Positions 42,151 through 51,433 of a DNA stretch of 64,000 nt are shown here, piece by piece. How positions within the stretch are numbered: the stretch's first letter is position 1; each line of letters begins with the position of its first letter. A program made the translations under genes and the position numbers. The DNA is from Candidatus Brocadiaceae bacterium S225 (GTDB lineage Bacteria > Planctomycetota > Brocadiia > Brocadiales > Scalinduaceae): NCBI GenBank assembly GCA_007859995.1, contig SMSL01000006.1, forward strand, positions 1 through 64,000. The letters run 5' to 3'. Under the pieces are notes generated by a model that saw only the letters and a program-made list of their open reading frames with translations, ran no database searches and was not told the DNA's origin.

Positions 42151-43608
42151 CTAGCCATATATTCTGTAGTTAATCATTGCTGTTCTTGCGGCTTCAAAGT
42201 AACTTGAATATCTCTTTTTCGTCCTCTGGATGTAAAGCCCTTTTAATAATACGACAGGCTTTAAAAACATTACACATGCAAGAAAGGCAAAAAAGCCAGG
42301 ATATCTTAACAGGTTATAGTTCGGATTTTTTTCACTTGTTAGCTGAAATCTTTGTCTGTAATGTGACAGGGCTTTCTGAGCCTCAGAGGTGCGAAACGTC
42401 TGGTTCTCGGTAAGTGAGTACGAAACCTTATCCAGGAGCTTATCGTCTTCCTCGCTATATAATGGTGTACCGGGCATAGGCATATAGTAATTAACAGCTA
42501 CGAAGGTCGAATTTATTTCCTTCAAGAGATTTTCAGTCATTTCCATGTCTTCACTGGTCTCATCCGGAAATCCAATTATTATGAATGAATAAGTATGTAT
42601 TCCGGCATCATTAATAGCCTTTACACCTTTTTTAATCTGCTCAAGATTAATACCTTTATTTACCATTTTCAGAATCTTTGGAGAACCGGATTCAACCCCT
42701 AAAGCTAACTGAATGAATCCCGCCTTCTTCATCAGTTGGAGTGTTTCCATATCGCCTACTCTGTCCACTCGTGTCTGAGCATATATCTTTAATTTGATAT
42801 TCTCCCTCAAGATTGCACTGCAGAAATCAATAACACGCTCACTTTTATAGTAAAAAAGGTCATCAAGAAACACCAACCCTTTGATATTATAATTCTTTAT
42901 CTGCCATTTAATCTCGCTGATTATGTCATCGACAGCTCTTTCTCTGAATACATTTCTCACATTTTCCGTGCAGAACTTACACCCGAAAGGGCATCCTCTG
43001 TTGGCCATCATAAATCCAGTCTTTATGAAGTGACCCGGAATGCCACCAAGCCTGATATCCGTATAGTGTTTATAGTCGACAAGCTCAAAGGCCGGGTGTA
43101 ATAAGTTTTCAAGATCTATTGGCTCACGGTGTGCGGTAGTAACAATACGGATTCCATTCTTAAATACAATTCCCTTTACGTCTTCAAGGTCGCTCTGAGA
43201 ACTACAAGCATTCAAGAGCTCGATCATGGTTTCCTCTCCTTCACCGATTACCACAACGTTCGCACCAGAATTAATATACTTTTCCGGCACATATGAAGGG
43301 TCTTTTCCTCCACAGATAATTATCTTATCTTTGGTTGTATCCCTGATCTGTTTTATTATTTCGACAGTAACACTTCTGTTCCAGCTGATTACTCCAAAAC
43401 CAATAAAATCAGGATCATACTCATAGAACTCTTTCCATAGCTTTTTGTTTTTTGTCGTATTATAATTTTCATCGATAAACTCTATGACTTTAACACTGTA
43501 TCCAGCATTCTCTAAGTAGCTGGCGACATACAATAAACCCAATGGTGGCCGCCACCCTTTTCTTGGATTTATTAACAGAACTTTTTTCTTAGTAATTCTC
43601 TGTATCAT
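42151..43608 (-). CDS. B12-binding-type radical SAM protein
   Basis: A 485-residue protein. Rossmann N-terminus (KVLLINPRKGWRPPLGLLYVA; IGFGVISWNRS; ICGGKDPSYVPE; VVIGEGEET); no obvious cobalamin-ligating His. Radical SAM ligands C206, C210 and C213 (NRGCPFGCKFC). GVESGSPKILKMVNKG near residue 295 matches the family. The C-terminus has a hydrophobic segment near residues 435-455 (FFAFLACVMFLKPVVLL), suggesting membrane association. It is followed 6 bp later by a SPASM gene. Confidence 0.88.
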   Translation of the reverse strand: MIQRITKKKVLLINPRKGWRPPLGLLYVASYLENAGYSVKVIEFIDENYNTTKNKKLWKEFYEYDPDFIGFGVISWNRSVTVEIIKQIRDTTKDKIIICGGKDPSYVPEKYINSGANVVVIGEGEETMIELLNACSSQSDLEDVKGIVFKNGIRIVTTAHREPIDLENLLHPAFELVDYKHYTDIRLGGIPGHFIKTGFMMANRGCPFGCKFCTENVRNVFRERAVDDIISEIKWQIKNYNIKGLVFLDDLFYYKSERVIDFCSAILRENIKLKIYAQTRVDRVGDMETLQLMKKAGFIQLALGVESGSPKILKMVNKGINLEQIKKGVKAINDAGIHTYSFIIIGFPDETSEDMEMTENLLKEINSTFVAVNYYMPMPGTPLYSEEDDKLLDKVSYSLTENQTFRTSEAQKALSHYRQRFQLTSEKNPNYNLLRYPGFFAFLACVMFLKPVVLLKGLYIQRTKKRYSSYFEAARTAMINYRIYG

Positions 43609-43667
43609 TTTTATAGCCTGTTTAACTTAAAATACAGACTGGTATTGTTTTATACCAGCATGTCAAA

Positions 43668-44666
43668 TTAATGAAACATAACTGCCAGATCGTTTATAGT
43701 ACCGACTTTACCAATTGCCATGGAAGCCTTGCTGATGGCAACACTAAAGTCACTTATCGAATAACCAAGTTCCCTGATAGCCAGTTCTGATGAATAGAAG
43801 AGATCGTTTGAAATCATTACACATGTATCTTTATCGATTGAACTCTCTTTTCCTAACAAACCAAAAATAAATTCCACACCAAATCCTATCGATGGCAAGA
43901 TGGTCTTAGGGAGACGTATTACAGGCGCTGTACCGTCAGTTGCATTTGCTATCTCAGTAAAGTATTTCTTGAATGACACATTGTGTCCACCCAAGATGTA
44001 TCTCTTGCCGGAAATGCCATTTTCAACACATAACATCAACCCCTTTACAAGATCATCTACATCTGTTACACAGACTCCTCCCGGGGGATAAACCTTCATC
44101 TTACCGGCAGATATATTCCTGAAGTTATTGAGCTGATTTTCCTTCATCCCATTATATCCAACAACATTTCCGGGACAGGCAATAACAGCGTCAAGTCCCT
44201 GTTCTATCTCCTTCAACACCTCCAGTTCACCCAGATGTTTAGTATATGCATAATGATCATTATGGCGGTTGAACTGAAAGGTCTCGTCTGCTACCTCACC
44301 ACGTTCAGGTGCTCCTACTGCAGCAATAGAACTGACATGCACCAGCTTCAAGTTACCAGTCTTACGTGCTGCCTTTGCAATTAAGGCGGCAGCATCGACA
44401 TTGATTTGCTGCCTTGCAGCATTATCCTTCTTCAGACTGGAACCGCAGGCGGCAAGGTTAAATACCGCTGAACATTCTTCCATTGCACGACAAAGGTTTT
44501 TTTCATGACATATATTCCCAGTGACGCTGGCATAGTTAATTCCATCCAGGTTCTTTAATGAAGAATTAGATCTGTGGTAAACCTTGACATCATGTCCAAT
44601 ACCCGCAAGATATCGTACTAAATTGCTTCCAACAAACCCTGTTCCTCCAATTACAAGAATATTCAT
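43668..44666 (-). CDS. NAD(P)-dependent epimerase/dehydratase (extended SDR)
   Basis: A 332-residue extended short-chain dehydrogenase. The N-terminal nucleotide-binding GGTGFVG (residues ~7-13) and catalytic Y139/K143 (YAYTK) with the upstream Ser (HVSSIAAVG, ~S117) are complete. The GN/P-rich ACPGNVVGYN segment follows. Relatives modify nucleotide sugars, or are the hopanoid-associated HpnA and dihydroflavonol-reductase groups. Its place between radical SAM genes and a DegT aminotransferase favours nucleotide-sugar modification, though HpnA-like reduction is an alternative. Not decisive. Confidence 0.85.
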   Translation of the reverse strand: MNILVIGGTGFVGSNLVRYLAGIGHDVKVYHRSNSSLKNLDGINYASVTGNICHEKNLCRAMEECSAVFNLAACGSSLKKDNAARQQINVDAAALIAKAARKTGNLKLVHVSSIAAVGAPERGEVADETFQFNRHNDHYAYTKHLGELEVLKEIEQGLDAVIACPGNVVGYNGMKENQLNNFRNISAGKMKVYPPGGVCVTDVDDLVKGLMLCVENGISGKRYILGGHNVSFKKYFTEIANATDGTAPVIRLPKTILPSIGFGVEFIFGLLGKESSIDKDTCVMISNDLFYSSELAIRELGYSISDFSVAISKASMAIGKVGTINDLAVMFH

Positions 44667-44793
44667 TGATATATTTCCTGTGTTCCTTTATGAGAAATCA
44701 CGTAAATGCCATTCCAATATTATTTTGTTTTTCCTAATTAAATGCATAGGAATATAAATGTTGATAACACTTTGACTCCGCTCAGTGTGACAT

Positions 44794-44837
44794 CATCCTG
44801 CGCGTAGTCGAAGGATGGTTTTAGTCGCGATCGCGAC
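44794..44837. repeat. Hairpin plus perfect 14-bp palindrome between two glycan genes
   Basis: CATCCT (44794-44799) pairs with AGGATG (44812-44817). Next comes the perfect palindrome GTCGCGATCGCGAC (44824-44837), which contains a GCGATCGC octamer. It lies just after the DegT gene's stop. The upstream part (TTTGACTCCGCTCAGTG) is a dispersed-repeat sequence common in several bacterial groups. It might end transcription, but no T-run follows. Confidence 0.5.
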
Positions 44838-44846
44838 AAAACATAA

Positions 44847-46091
44847 TTAAGTATTAAAGAACTCTTTGACCTTGTTGGCAACGTATAGAATGTCTTTTTC
44901 TGACATGCAAGGGTGGCTGGGTAAGTAAATAACGCGGTCGTGGAGTTTTCTTGCGTTTTCAAACTCACCGTTGACATATGAACTGTACCTTCCCATCTGA
45001 GTTACGTCTTCAGACGATTCATCCTGGGCATCTATATTGTTACGCATCAGAAATTCCTGAAGTTCCTTCTTTCGTTCTGTCCATACTGCATAGTGAACGC
45101 AGACATGTTTTCTGTCAGTTGGGTCTGGAGGGATGTGAATGCCTTGTATTCCGGAAAGTTCTTTATTTAAGAGTTTTAGATTTTCTCTACGTTTCCGGTT
45201 AGTAATGTCAATAGTCCTGATTTGGCGGAATCCCATTCTGCCCTGCACGTCAAACATATCAGTCCTGAAATCTTCCGGAATACTGTTGTAATGAGGCTTC
45301 TTGATCCTGAACCATGATGCAAACAATTCAGCCCCTTTCGTCTGATATCGATATGCTAGCGGGAATAGAGTAAACCCATTCAGAAAGGGCATGCTGAGGA
45401 ACTTGAGCAGGCATCCTTTGAGAGTTTTCTGGTAAAGACTCTTTATTGAAATGTTTTTAAAGTTACCTTTCAGGTTTCTTAGTCGGGTGACAAATGCTTC
45501 GTCATCTGATGTAATCATGCTTCCTCCAAATCCGTAGAATGATTTACCGTATCCGAAACTGAAAGCTCCTATATCAAATGACCCTACACGGCGACCCTTA
45601 TAGCTGCCTCCACATGTACGTGCACAATCTTCAATAACACGCAAATTATTCTTACGGGCAATATCCATTATTGTGTCCATATCAGCAGGAAGGCCATTAA
45701 GGTGCGGAAAGAGTATTCCACGTGTCCTTGGTGTTATTGCTTCTTCTATCCGGGAAGCGTCTATATTCATTGTTTCAAACTCAACGTCTACAAAAACAGG
45801 TTTCAGCCCTGCCAAAACAACAACTGCTGCTTCTGCCCAAAAAGTGAATGCCGGAATGATAATCTCATCATCTTTTTTGAAGTCCAGGGCTTCAAGGCTA
45901 AAGTACAGAGCACTACGGCAGTTGCTGAAAGAAACAGCCTCCCTGGTACCAATGAATTCAGCATAAGCTCTTTCGAATTCCGGCATCCTGGACCTGCCTC
46001 TTGCTTTTGATGGGTTTAAGATCTGAAAGATAACAGACATTACCTCCGCAGTTGTAAGATCAACCCATACTCGAGGATATGCTTTAATCAT
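44847..46091 (-). CDS. DegT/DnrJ/EryC1/StrS-type PLP aminotransferase
   Basis: A 414-residue PLP enzyme of fold type I. The Schiff-base lysine is K183 in FSFGYGKSFYGFGGSMI. The PLP phosphate and ring motifs (SNCRSALYFSLEAL near residue 55; VIEDCARTCGGSYKGRRVGS near 150) are present. The family transaminates keto-sugar nucleotides to amino sugars, consistent with a glycan locus. Its amino donor is probably Glu or Gln. It ends with a palindromic region. Proper partners could be the epimerase next door or the oxidoreductase-acyltransferase fusion at 54831. Confidence 0.9.
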   Translation of the reverse strand: MIKAYPRVWVDLTTAEVMSVIFQILNPSKARGRSRMPEFERAYAEFIGTREAVSFSNCRSALYFSLEALDFKKDDEIIIPAFTFWAEAAVVVLAGLKPVFVDVEFETMNIDASRIEEAITPRTRGILFPHLNGLPADMDTIMDIARKNNLRVIEDCARTCGGSYKGRRVGSFDIGAFSFGYGKSFYGFGGSMITSDDEAFVTRLRNLKGNFKNISIKSLYQKTLKGCLLKFLSMPFLNGFTLFPLAYRYQTKGAELFASWFRIKKPHYNSIPEDFRTDMFDVQGRMGFRQIRTIDITNRKRRENLKLLNKELSGIQGIHIPPDPTDRKHVCVHYAVWTERKKELQEFLMRNNIDAQDESSEDVTQMGRYSSYVNGEFENARKLHDRVIYLPSHPCMSEKDILYVANKVKEFFNT

Positions 46092-46186
46092 TCCGTGTCT
46101 ATTCTCCTTTCGGTGATATAAAAATTTGACTTAAATATTCCTGTCGTGTTGCTAATTACCATTACTAAATATAGCTTCTTACCAGT

Positions 46187-46777
46187 TTAATGGTCACTGG
46201 CCAGTCGATGTCTAATACTTTGTGAAATCACGTGTCCCAGTACAAGATGAGTATCTTCTATCTGTCCATAATTTTCACTGGAAACAATAATGCATTCATT
46301 TACTATTGGTACCAGCCCACCTCCGTTAAAACCTGTTAAACCAATAGTTATAGCCATGTTTTCCTCAGCATATTCTACTGCCTTTAATATGTTTGAGGAA
46401 TTGCCTGAAGCCGTTATGGCAATTACTACATCATCAGGATTTATCAAATTTATTAGCTGTTCTTTAAAGACATCAGCATAACTAATATCATTAGAAAAAG
46501 CAGTGACCAGGGCCATATTATCATTCAGACATATTACCCGCAGTCGTTTCTTACCTTTCACAATTGTTCCTTTGCCAAGGTCACAGGCAAAATGAGAGGC
46601 GGTTGATGCACTCCCTCCATTTCCCATAATAAAAACCTGCTTATCGTCTGAATAGGCTGACCATAAGATATCTACTATTTGATCGACTCTATCCAGATTT
46701 AATTTATCAAGTGAATATTTAAGGCTCTTGATATATGAGGTTGCAAGTGATTTAGTTGAGTTGCATAGCATTGCCAT
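46187..46777 (-). CDS. gmhA: Sedoheptulose-7-phosphate isomerase
   Basis: A 196-residue SIS-domain protein that converts sedoheptulose-7-P to D-glycero-D-manno-heptose-7-P. The signature MGNGGSASTASHFACDL (around residues 51-67) and TASGNSSNILKAVEYA (around 118-133) are as in GmhA, and the final HLVLGH.ISQSI region holds the active-site His. Its start overlaps the 3' end of hddA by 26 nt, so translation is coupled. With hddA and hddC it forms three of the four GDP-heptose steps. Confidence 0.9.
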   Translation of the reverse strand: MAMLCNSTKSLATSYIKSLKYSLDKLNLDRVDQIVDILWSAYSDDKQVFIMGNGGSASTASHFACDLGKGTIVKGKKRLRVICLNDNMALVTAFSNDISYADVFKEQLINLINPDDVVIAITASGNSSNILKAVEYAEENMAITIGLTGFNGGGLVPIVNECIIVSSENYGQIEDTHLVLGHVISQSIRHRLASDH

Positions 46778-47774
46778 TGTTCAGGATTGTCACTCCTTTT
46801 TCTGTAAAATTGAAATCCAGAAATCCCAGTTTTTCAGCTTCCATAGCATCTCTGAGATTGTCCTGTTTGTCCTCTTCACAATAGAACATAAAATATCCTC
46901 CACCTCCGGCACCCGCGATCTTGCCTCCCAGTGCTCCGCTTTGGATCGCAATTTTATAAATACGGTCTAAATAATCATTAGTAATTCCAGGACTCATTTT
47001 TTTCTTGGAATCCCACGCTTCATCCAACAGGCCGCCAAAACGCTTAAGGTCACCTTCTTCGAGTGCTTCTTTAATTTGATAAGCGTTATTCTTGACCTCA
47101 ATCATGGCTTTGATAACAGAATTATCTTTCTCTTTAATTGAATCTTCCTGTCTCTGCAAAATTGTTGATGCCTGACGAGTTTTTTTTGTGAAAAAAAGAA
47201 ACAGATTCTTCTCCAGGCATTTCTTTACATCCGGTTTTATTTGTATTGGTGTTACAGAGACATCTTTATCTGAGAATTCAATTAAGTTTAAACCTCCGTA
47301 TGCGGCAGCGTATTCGTCCTGTTTTCCAATCGGGAGGTTCAGGATTTCCCTTTGTATGAAATAGGCGTCTTCGGCAATCTGGCGCTGAGTCATGGTTTCA
47401 TTCTTTAATTTAGAACAGAGACGAACCATATTCACCGTTACTGCTCCTGAAGAACCAAGCCCGCTTCCGGGAGGAATTTCCGATGCAGTAAAAAGGTCAA
47501 AACCGTGATATAAACGAAAATGCTTAATTACGGCACTGTGGATGTCAAATCCCTCGCCGAATTTCAGACTGTAAAAATCATCCACTGAAAGAAGAGATTG
47601 AAAGTCTGATGAAATCATCTGGATTTTTTCATCTTCACGCGGGTTATAGAAGCTGTAAAAGTATTTGTTAATTGTAATACTTACTACTGCGCCGCCATGC
47701 TCTTCATAAAAACCAGGTATATCAGTGCCGCCGCCGCCAAAACTGACCCTGACCGGAGTTCTGGTAATAATCAT
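46752..47774 (-). CDS. hddA: D-glycero-D-manno-heptose 7-phosphate kinase (GHMP family)
   Basis: A 340-residue GHMP kinase. The N-terminus TPVRVSFGGGGTDIPGFYEE (residues ~6-25) is the HddA/LmbP hallmark. The ATP-binding motif is PPGSGLGSSGAVTV (near 99-112) and the C-terminal motif AGGGGYFMFYC near residue 310. It phosphorylates the 1-position of heptose-7-phosphate in the GDP-heptose (alpha) route. It overlaps gmhA and lies 64 bp after hddC. The substrate assignment relies on neighbours and family signature. Confidence 0.88.
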   Translation of the reverse strand: MIITRTPVRVSFGGGGTDIPGFYEEHGGAVVSITINKYFYSFYNPREDEKIQMISSDFQSLLSVDDFYSLKFGEGFDIHSAVIKHFRLYHGFDLFTASEIPPGSGLGSSGAVTVNMVRLCSKLKNETMTQRQIAEDAYFIQREILNLPIGKQDEYAAAYGGLNLIEFSDKDVSVTPIQIKPDVKKCLEKNLFLFFTKKTRQASTILQRQEDSIKEKDNSVIKAMIEVKNNAYQIKEALEEGDLKRFGGLLDEAWDSKKKMSPGITNDYLDRIYKIAIQSGALGGKIAGAGGGGYFMFYCEEDKQDNLRDAMEAEKLGFLDFNFTEKGVTILNNGNAMQLN

Positions 47775-47838
47775 TTCGTTTAAAGGCTCCCTGTTTTTTA
47801 AAATTTAGGAACTACAAACTTATTTGCCGATTGTCGCA

Positions 47839-48585
47839 TTATGTTATTTTGCTTAGCGTCTTCGTGTCTTGGTGGCTTAACTCTTTTTTTTTTAAATATG
47901 CTTCAAATCTTTTTAAACGTTCCGGTGTACCGATATCATAAAATCTTTCACTGGTTACAAAACCGGCACATTCCTGTCTCTCTATTAAGTCAGGAAAAAA
48001 TTCTTCTTCCAGTGAAACCACCTGTTCAGATGTTATTAACTTCAATATCTCTTTCTTAAGTACCAGTACACCGGCATCCACGTATTTAAGAAAACTATTC
48101 CTGGTATCTTTTTCATACTTTGTTACCATCCCTCTTTTATCAAGAGACACGTTATTTGGAACGGAAGTGTCTTCACTGTTGTCATACAAAACCATTAAGA
48201 CCGTTTTATCTACGCCAACAAAGTGCGTTTCTAAAGATGAGTAGTTTACCGGCAAAAATGAATCTCCGTATATAAGATAGAAACAATCTTCTAAATAGTT
48301 TTCTGCATTTTTTAATGCGCCACCTGTACCAAGGGGGCTTTTCTCAAAAGAGTAGGTAATACTCATTCCCATAGACCGACCGTCAGCAAAACAGTTTTGT
48401 ATCTTTTCGCCCAGATAGCCAACGCAAAGTAGAATATCAGTTATGTTGAAACCTTTTAAGTACTGAAGTTGGTATTCAAGGTACGGTTTACCCATAACCG
48501 GTATCATAGGCTTAGGAGTCTCCAAGGTTATTGGTCTGAATCTGGTTCCCAACCCTCCAGCCAGAATTACCGCTTGCATAGGCAT
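47839..48585 (-). CDS. hddC: D-glycero-alpha-D-manno-heptose 1-phosphate guanylyltransferase
   Basis: A 248-residue sugar-phosphate nucleotidyltransferase. QAVILAGGLGTRFRPIT and PKPMIPV (residues ~4-30) are the nucleotide-binding signature, and IYGDSFLPV near residue 109 binds the metal and sugar phosphate. Activates heptose-1-P with GTP (inferred from gmhA and hddA beside it; a hexose-1-P enzyme is the alternative). The phosphatase GmhB that should act between HddA and HddC is absent from the window. The C-terminus has a short unusual extension (HQDTKTLSKIT). Confidence 0.85.
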   Translation of the reverse strand: MPMQAVILAGGLGTRFRPITLETPKPMIPVMGKPYLEYQLQYLKGFNITDILLCVGYLGEKIQNCFADGRSMGMSITYSFEKSPLGTGGALKNAENYLEDCFYLIYGDSFLPVNYSSLETHFVGVDKTVLMVLYDNSEDTSVPNNVSLDKRGMVTKYEKDTRNSFLKYVDAGVLVLKKEILKLITSEQVVSLEEEFFPDLIERQECAGFVTSERFYDIGTPERLKRFEAYLKKKELSHQDTKTLSKIT

Positions 48586-48795
48586 AGAATTAATTTGTTC
48601 ATCAGTTAGAAACTTATTACTCTGTAAAGTCGGACGATTAGATAGCTAAATTCATGCCGAAATGAGATTCATTAATTGCCAAAAGAAACATGCCTTAAGT
48701 GGGTGTTGTATTATGGCTTATGAGCAATGGCGACAAAAGGATGGCTTAGAGGAGTGCAGTTGTTACTTTTTTTATGTAGCAAGTCGTTTATATAT

Positions 48796-50901
48796 TCAAC
48801 ACAATGTGGGAAAATGTTTCCACATAGCTTTGATTTGTTCGAGGTTCATCATTGCGTCTTCATTATTCGGGTCCAGCTCAAGGGCTTTTTGAAAACACAA
48901 TGATGCCTTTTCATTATCTTCCTGTCTGGAATATACGAACCCCAGATTATTCAATACCACCGGATTCTCGGGTTTAAGCTTGAGAATATTACTGAAGATC
49001 TCTTCTGCCTCTTTGAATTTGTCCTGGTGACAATAGGCTTCACCAAGTTTAGCCAGTAATCCCAATCTTGATGTCGTTGACACCATTTTGTTTTCGATTA
49101 ACCTGTTGTAGAATCTGAAAAGAAGACCGTAATTGCGAGTTCCTATTAAGCACTCTCCCAGTGTCAGCAAATGTTCTATATTATAAGGATCTTTTGCTAA
49201 CAACTGTTTTGAAATCTTTAAAGCAGAGTCCCAATCCTGAGGGTAGGGGTTGCTTGATAACTCATTTTCATTTGAATCAATATTTTTTGTTTTCTGAATT
49301 GATTTGTTATTTCCATTTTCAAAAGCTGCCATTAATGTTGATAATTCTTCGTCGGCTCTAAACATAGGATATCCTCCAAGTTGCTCTTCTTTTGAATAAT
49401 ACATATTAGTCAACTTTTCAAAATCGCTGATGTTTCCCTTCCCATCTGAAAATATTATTAACTTTGGAAAATCAGTTTTAAATGGATTTTCCTGGTCTTT
49501 GATAATTTTAAACTTTTTGAATTTATAAATTTGATTCAAGAAATCAAGCTGATTAGGATTTGACTTACTATATAGCTCAAGATAGTCTTCTGCGTATAGA
49601 AAAGCGTTAGGGGTAAATGAGTCTCTATCGGAATAGAGGACTATATAGGGCGTCCATCCACATACAAGAATTTTATCTTCTGAGTTAGTGGTTTGTTTTA
49701 TGTATTCTGCAATTTTTATCGGGGTAATATAATTTGATTGTGTAAACGTGTCTCCATTAAACTTCCTGATAAAACCATAAGGATCCTTATGGGGAATGTA
49801 ATATTTCCAATCGGTATAAATTGAAAATGTAAAAAGGCTGAAAGCCGTTACAATTATGCTTAATTGTAAAACATTCAGGCTTGGCCAGGTGGCCAGATCA
49901 GATATTATCTTACTCAGGCTGAAACTGGCCATGATAATCAGCCATGGAACCATGTTTAACCAGTAATGTGGAAAAAGAGTTCCTCGCATAAATATCATCC
50001 ATGTTGAAGCTATTGTACATATGGTTAGTCCCAGGTAAATGAGGGAAAGATCGCTGGCTGCTATGAGCGTAATAAATGTTATAACGGTAAGAAATATTAC
50101 GGGAAGTAGCGATATGGAGTTTTTCAAAATAACCTGTTTCTTGATCTCTTTATTTTTTTCACCTCTAACCCACAATTTCGGATAATATTTATTATACTTT
50201 TTCGGATTGATGGCAGACGGTAACATAACCAGCCAGTTGGATGCCATGTATTCCCAGAAAATACCATTTATCCAGTAGTAAATTATCGGGATCAGATTCA
50301 CGAGAAAAAAACTTCCTCCGAAAACGTAGCAGGCAGATGAAGATATATTACTGCCTAACACCATCAAAATATATCCGGGAAAATATAATACCGCAGTCTG
50401 CTTGATCAGTATTGTATATCCAAAGATCATGCCTGATAAAGCAACCAGAAGAAGGCTGTCTGTTTTTGATGCTTGCTGTAATAATAATATACTGGCAAGC
50501 AAGGGAAGATTCATGATTGTTTCAAACGGGCCCCAATTTCCGTCAATTCTTGGATTTACTATATACAGGGCGTATAATATACCACCTGCAATAGCTGCCG
50601 TAAGTCCAAACAAGTTGTAAATAACCCAGTAAACAATAAAAGCTGAAAAAGAACACCATAGACACATAAACCTGTTATAGTATTTATTATCTTTTCCGAA
50701 GAATAATTGGATTAGAATTAAATGAAGAAAGTGGCCGATCCCATACGATGGTACATCTTTGAAAAGTGTAATTTTTTTTCTGATAACTTGACCTGCATAA
50801 TATGTGTGTGATGACAGGTCCTGGCAATAAGGGGTTTTAAGAAAAGGTATCCACGTGATAATACCAAATAAAAAAATGACTATACTGATATAATATTCCA
50901 T
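48796..50901 (-). CDS. GT39-like integral membrane glycosyltransferase with C-terminal TPRs
   Basis: A 701-residue protein. Residues 1-~360 contain roughly ten hydrophobic helices. The first extracytoplasmic loop (KTPYCQDLSSHTYYAGQVI, residues ~22-40) has an acidic pair where GT39/ArnT-type enzymes hold catalytic Asp/Glu. A soluble region follows, and residues ~560-700 hold at least three TPRs (LKPENPVVLNNLGFVYSRQ, LDPNNEDAMMNLEQIK). It probably transfers a sugar from a lipid carrier on the periplasmic side. TPR fusion may recruit partner proteins. The GT assignment rests on topology and is moderate. Confidence 0.68.
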   Translation of the reverse strand: MEYYISIVIFLFGIITWIPFLKTPYCQDLSSHTYYAGQVIRKKITLFKDVPSYGIGHFLHLILIQLFFGKDNKYYNRFMCLWCSFSAFIVYWVIYNLFGLTAAIAGGILYALYIVNPRIDGNWGPFETIMNLPLLASILLLQQASKTDSLLLVALSGMIFGYTILIKQTAVLYFPGYILMVLGSNISSSACYVFGGSFFLVNLIPIIYYWINGIFWEYMASNWLVMLPSAINPKKYNKYYPKLWVRGEKNKEIKKQVILKNSISLLPVIFLTVITFITLIAASDLSLIYLGLTICTIASTWMIFMRGTLFPHYWLNMVPWLIIMASFSLSKIISDLATWPSLNVLQLSIIVTAFSLFTFSIYTDWKYYIPHKDPYGFIRKFNGDTFTQSNYITPIKIAEYIKQTTNSEDKILVCGWTPYIVLYSDRDSFTPNAFLYAEDYLELYSKSNPNQLDFLNQIYKFKKFKIIKDQENPFKTDFPKLIIFSDGKGNISDFEKLTNMYYSKEEQLGGYPMFRADEELSTLMAAFENGNNKSIQKTKNIDSNENELSSNPYPQDWDSALKISKQLLAKDPYNIEHLLTLGECLIGTRNYGLLFRFYNRLIENKMVSTTSRLGLLAKLGEAYCHQDKFKEAEEIFSNILKLKPENPVVLNNLGFVYSRQEDNEKASLCFQKALELDPNNEDAMMNLEQIKAMWKHFPTLC

Positions 50902-50992
50902 AATTTACTATGTAAGATTTAGAAAATTCTCAAGTCGGTTCTGCCGGAAATATGGTATGGGAGGCATATAAATCAGTGCTGCGATATTATTT

Positions 50993-51370
50993 TCAGCGAT
51001 AACTATCTGTACATGTTAACACCTTATCTTTTTTTATATCTTCAATTTCTCGATTGAGAAAAGCTACTTCCTGTGCCAGATCCTTGGACCTGTCAGCGAG
51101 ACTTGCAATTACCATGGAAAAATGCATATTAATTGTTAATAAAGAAATCAAGATAAAGAAAAAGACAATCTCTATCCAGGAGTCGATTTTAACAATTTCC
51201 ATGGATAGATCTATTAAGCCCGGCCAGAGCGTCAGGGTTAGAAAGCCTACACCAAATACCAGCCATATCCAGGAAGCACCTGTCTTGAGTTTACTAGCGT
51301 AAATCAGCTTAATGATCATGCAAAACATCATTATTGACAGAAGTCTGATAGCCAGATATTTTGGTTCCAT
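50993..51370 (-). CDS. DUF2304 small membrane protein
   Basis: A 125-residue protein with three hydrophobic segments (residues ~8-26, ~33-55 and ~66-90), the second containing WIWLVFGVGFLTLTLWPG. A C-terminal coiled-coil tail (DLAQEVAFLNREIEDI) follows. This is the DUF2304 plan, whose genes very often sit directly beside a GT2 DPM1-like glycosyltransferase, as here (51434). It may be a small partner or anchor of that enzyme. Molecular role is unknown. Confidence 0.8.
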   Translation of the reverse strand: MEPKYLAIRLLSIMMFCMIIKLIYASKLKTGASWIWLVFGVGFLTLTLWPGLIDLSMEIVKIDSWIEIVFFFILISLLTINMHFSMVIASLADRSKDLAQEVAFLNREIEDIKKDKVLTCTDSYR

Positions 51371-51433
51371 GGTACGTTATTGTTGAATTATTGATTCAGT
51401 TGTGAGTTAAAAGATAAATTAAGATTGCTGATG

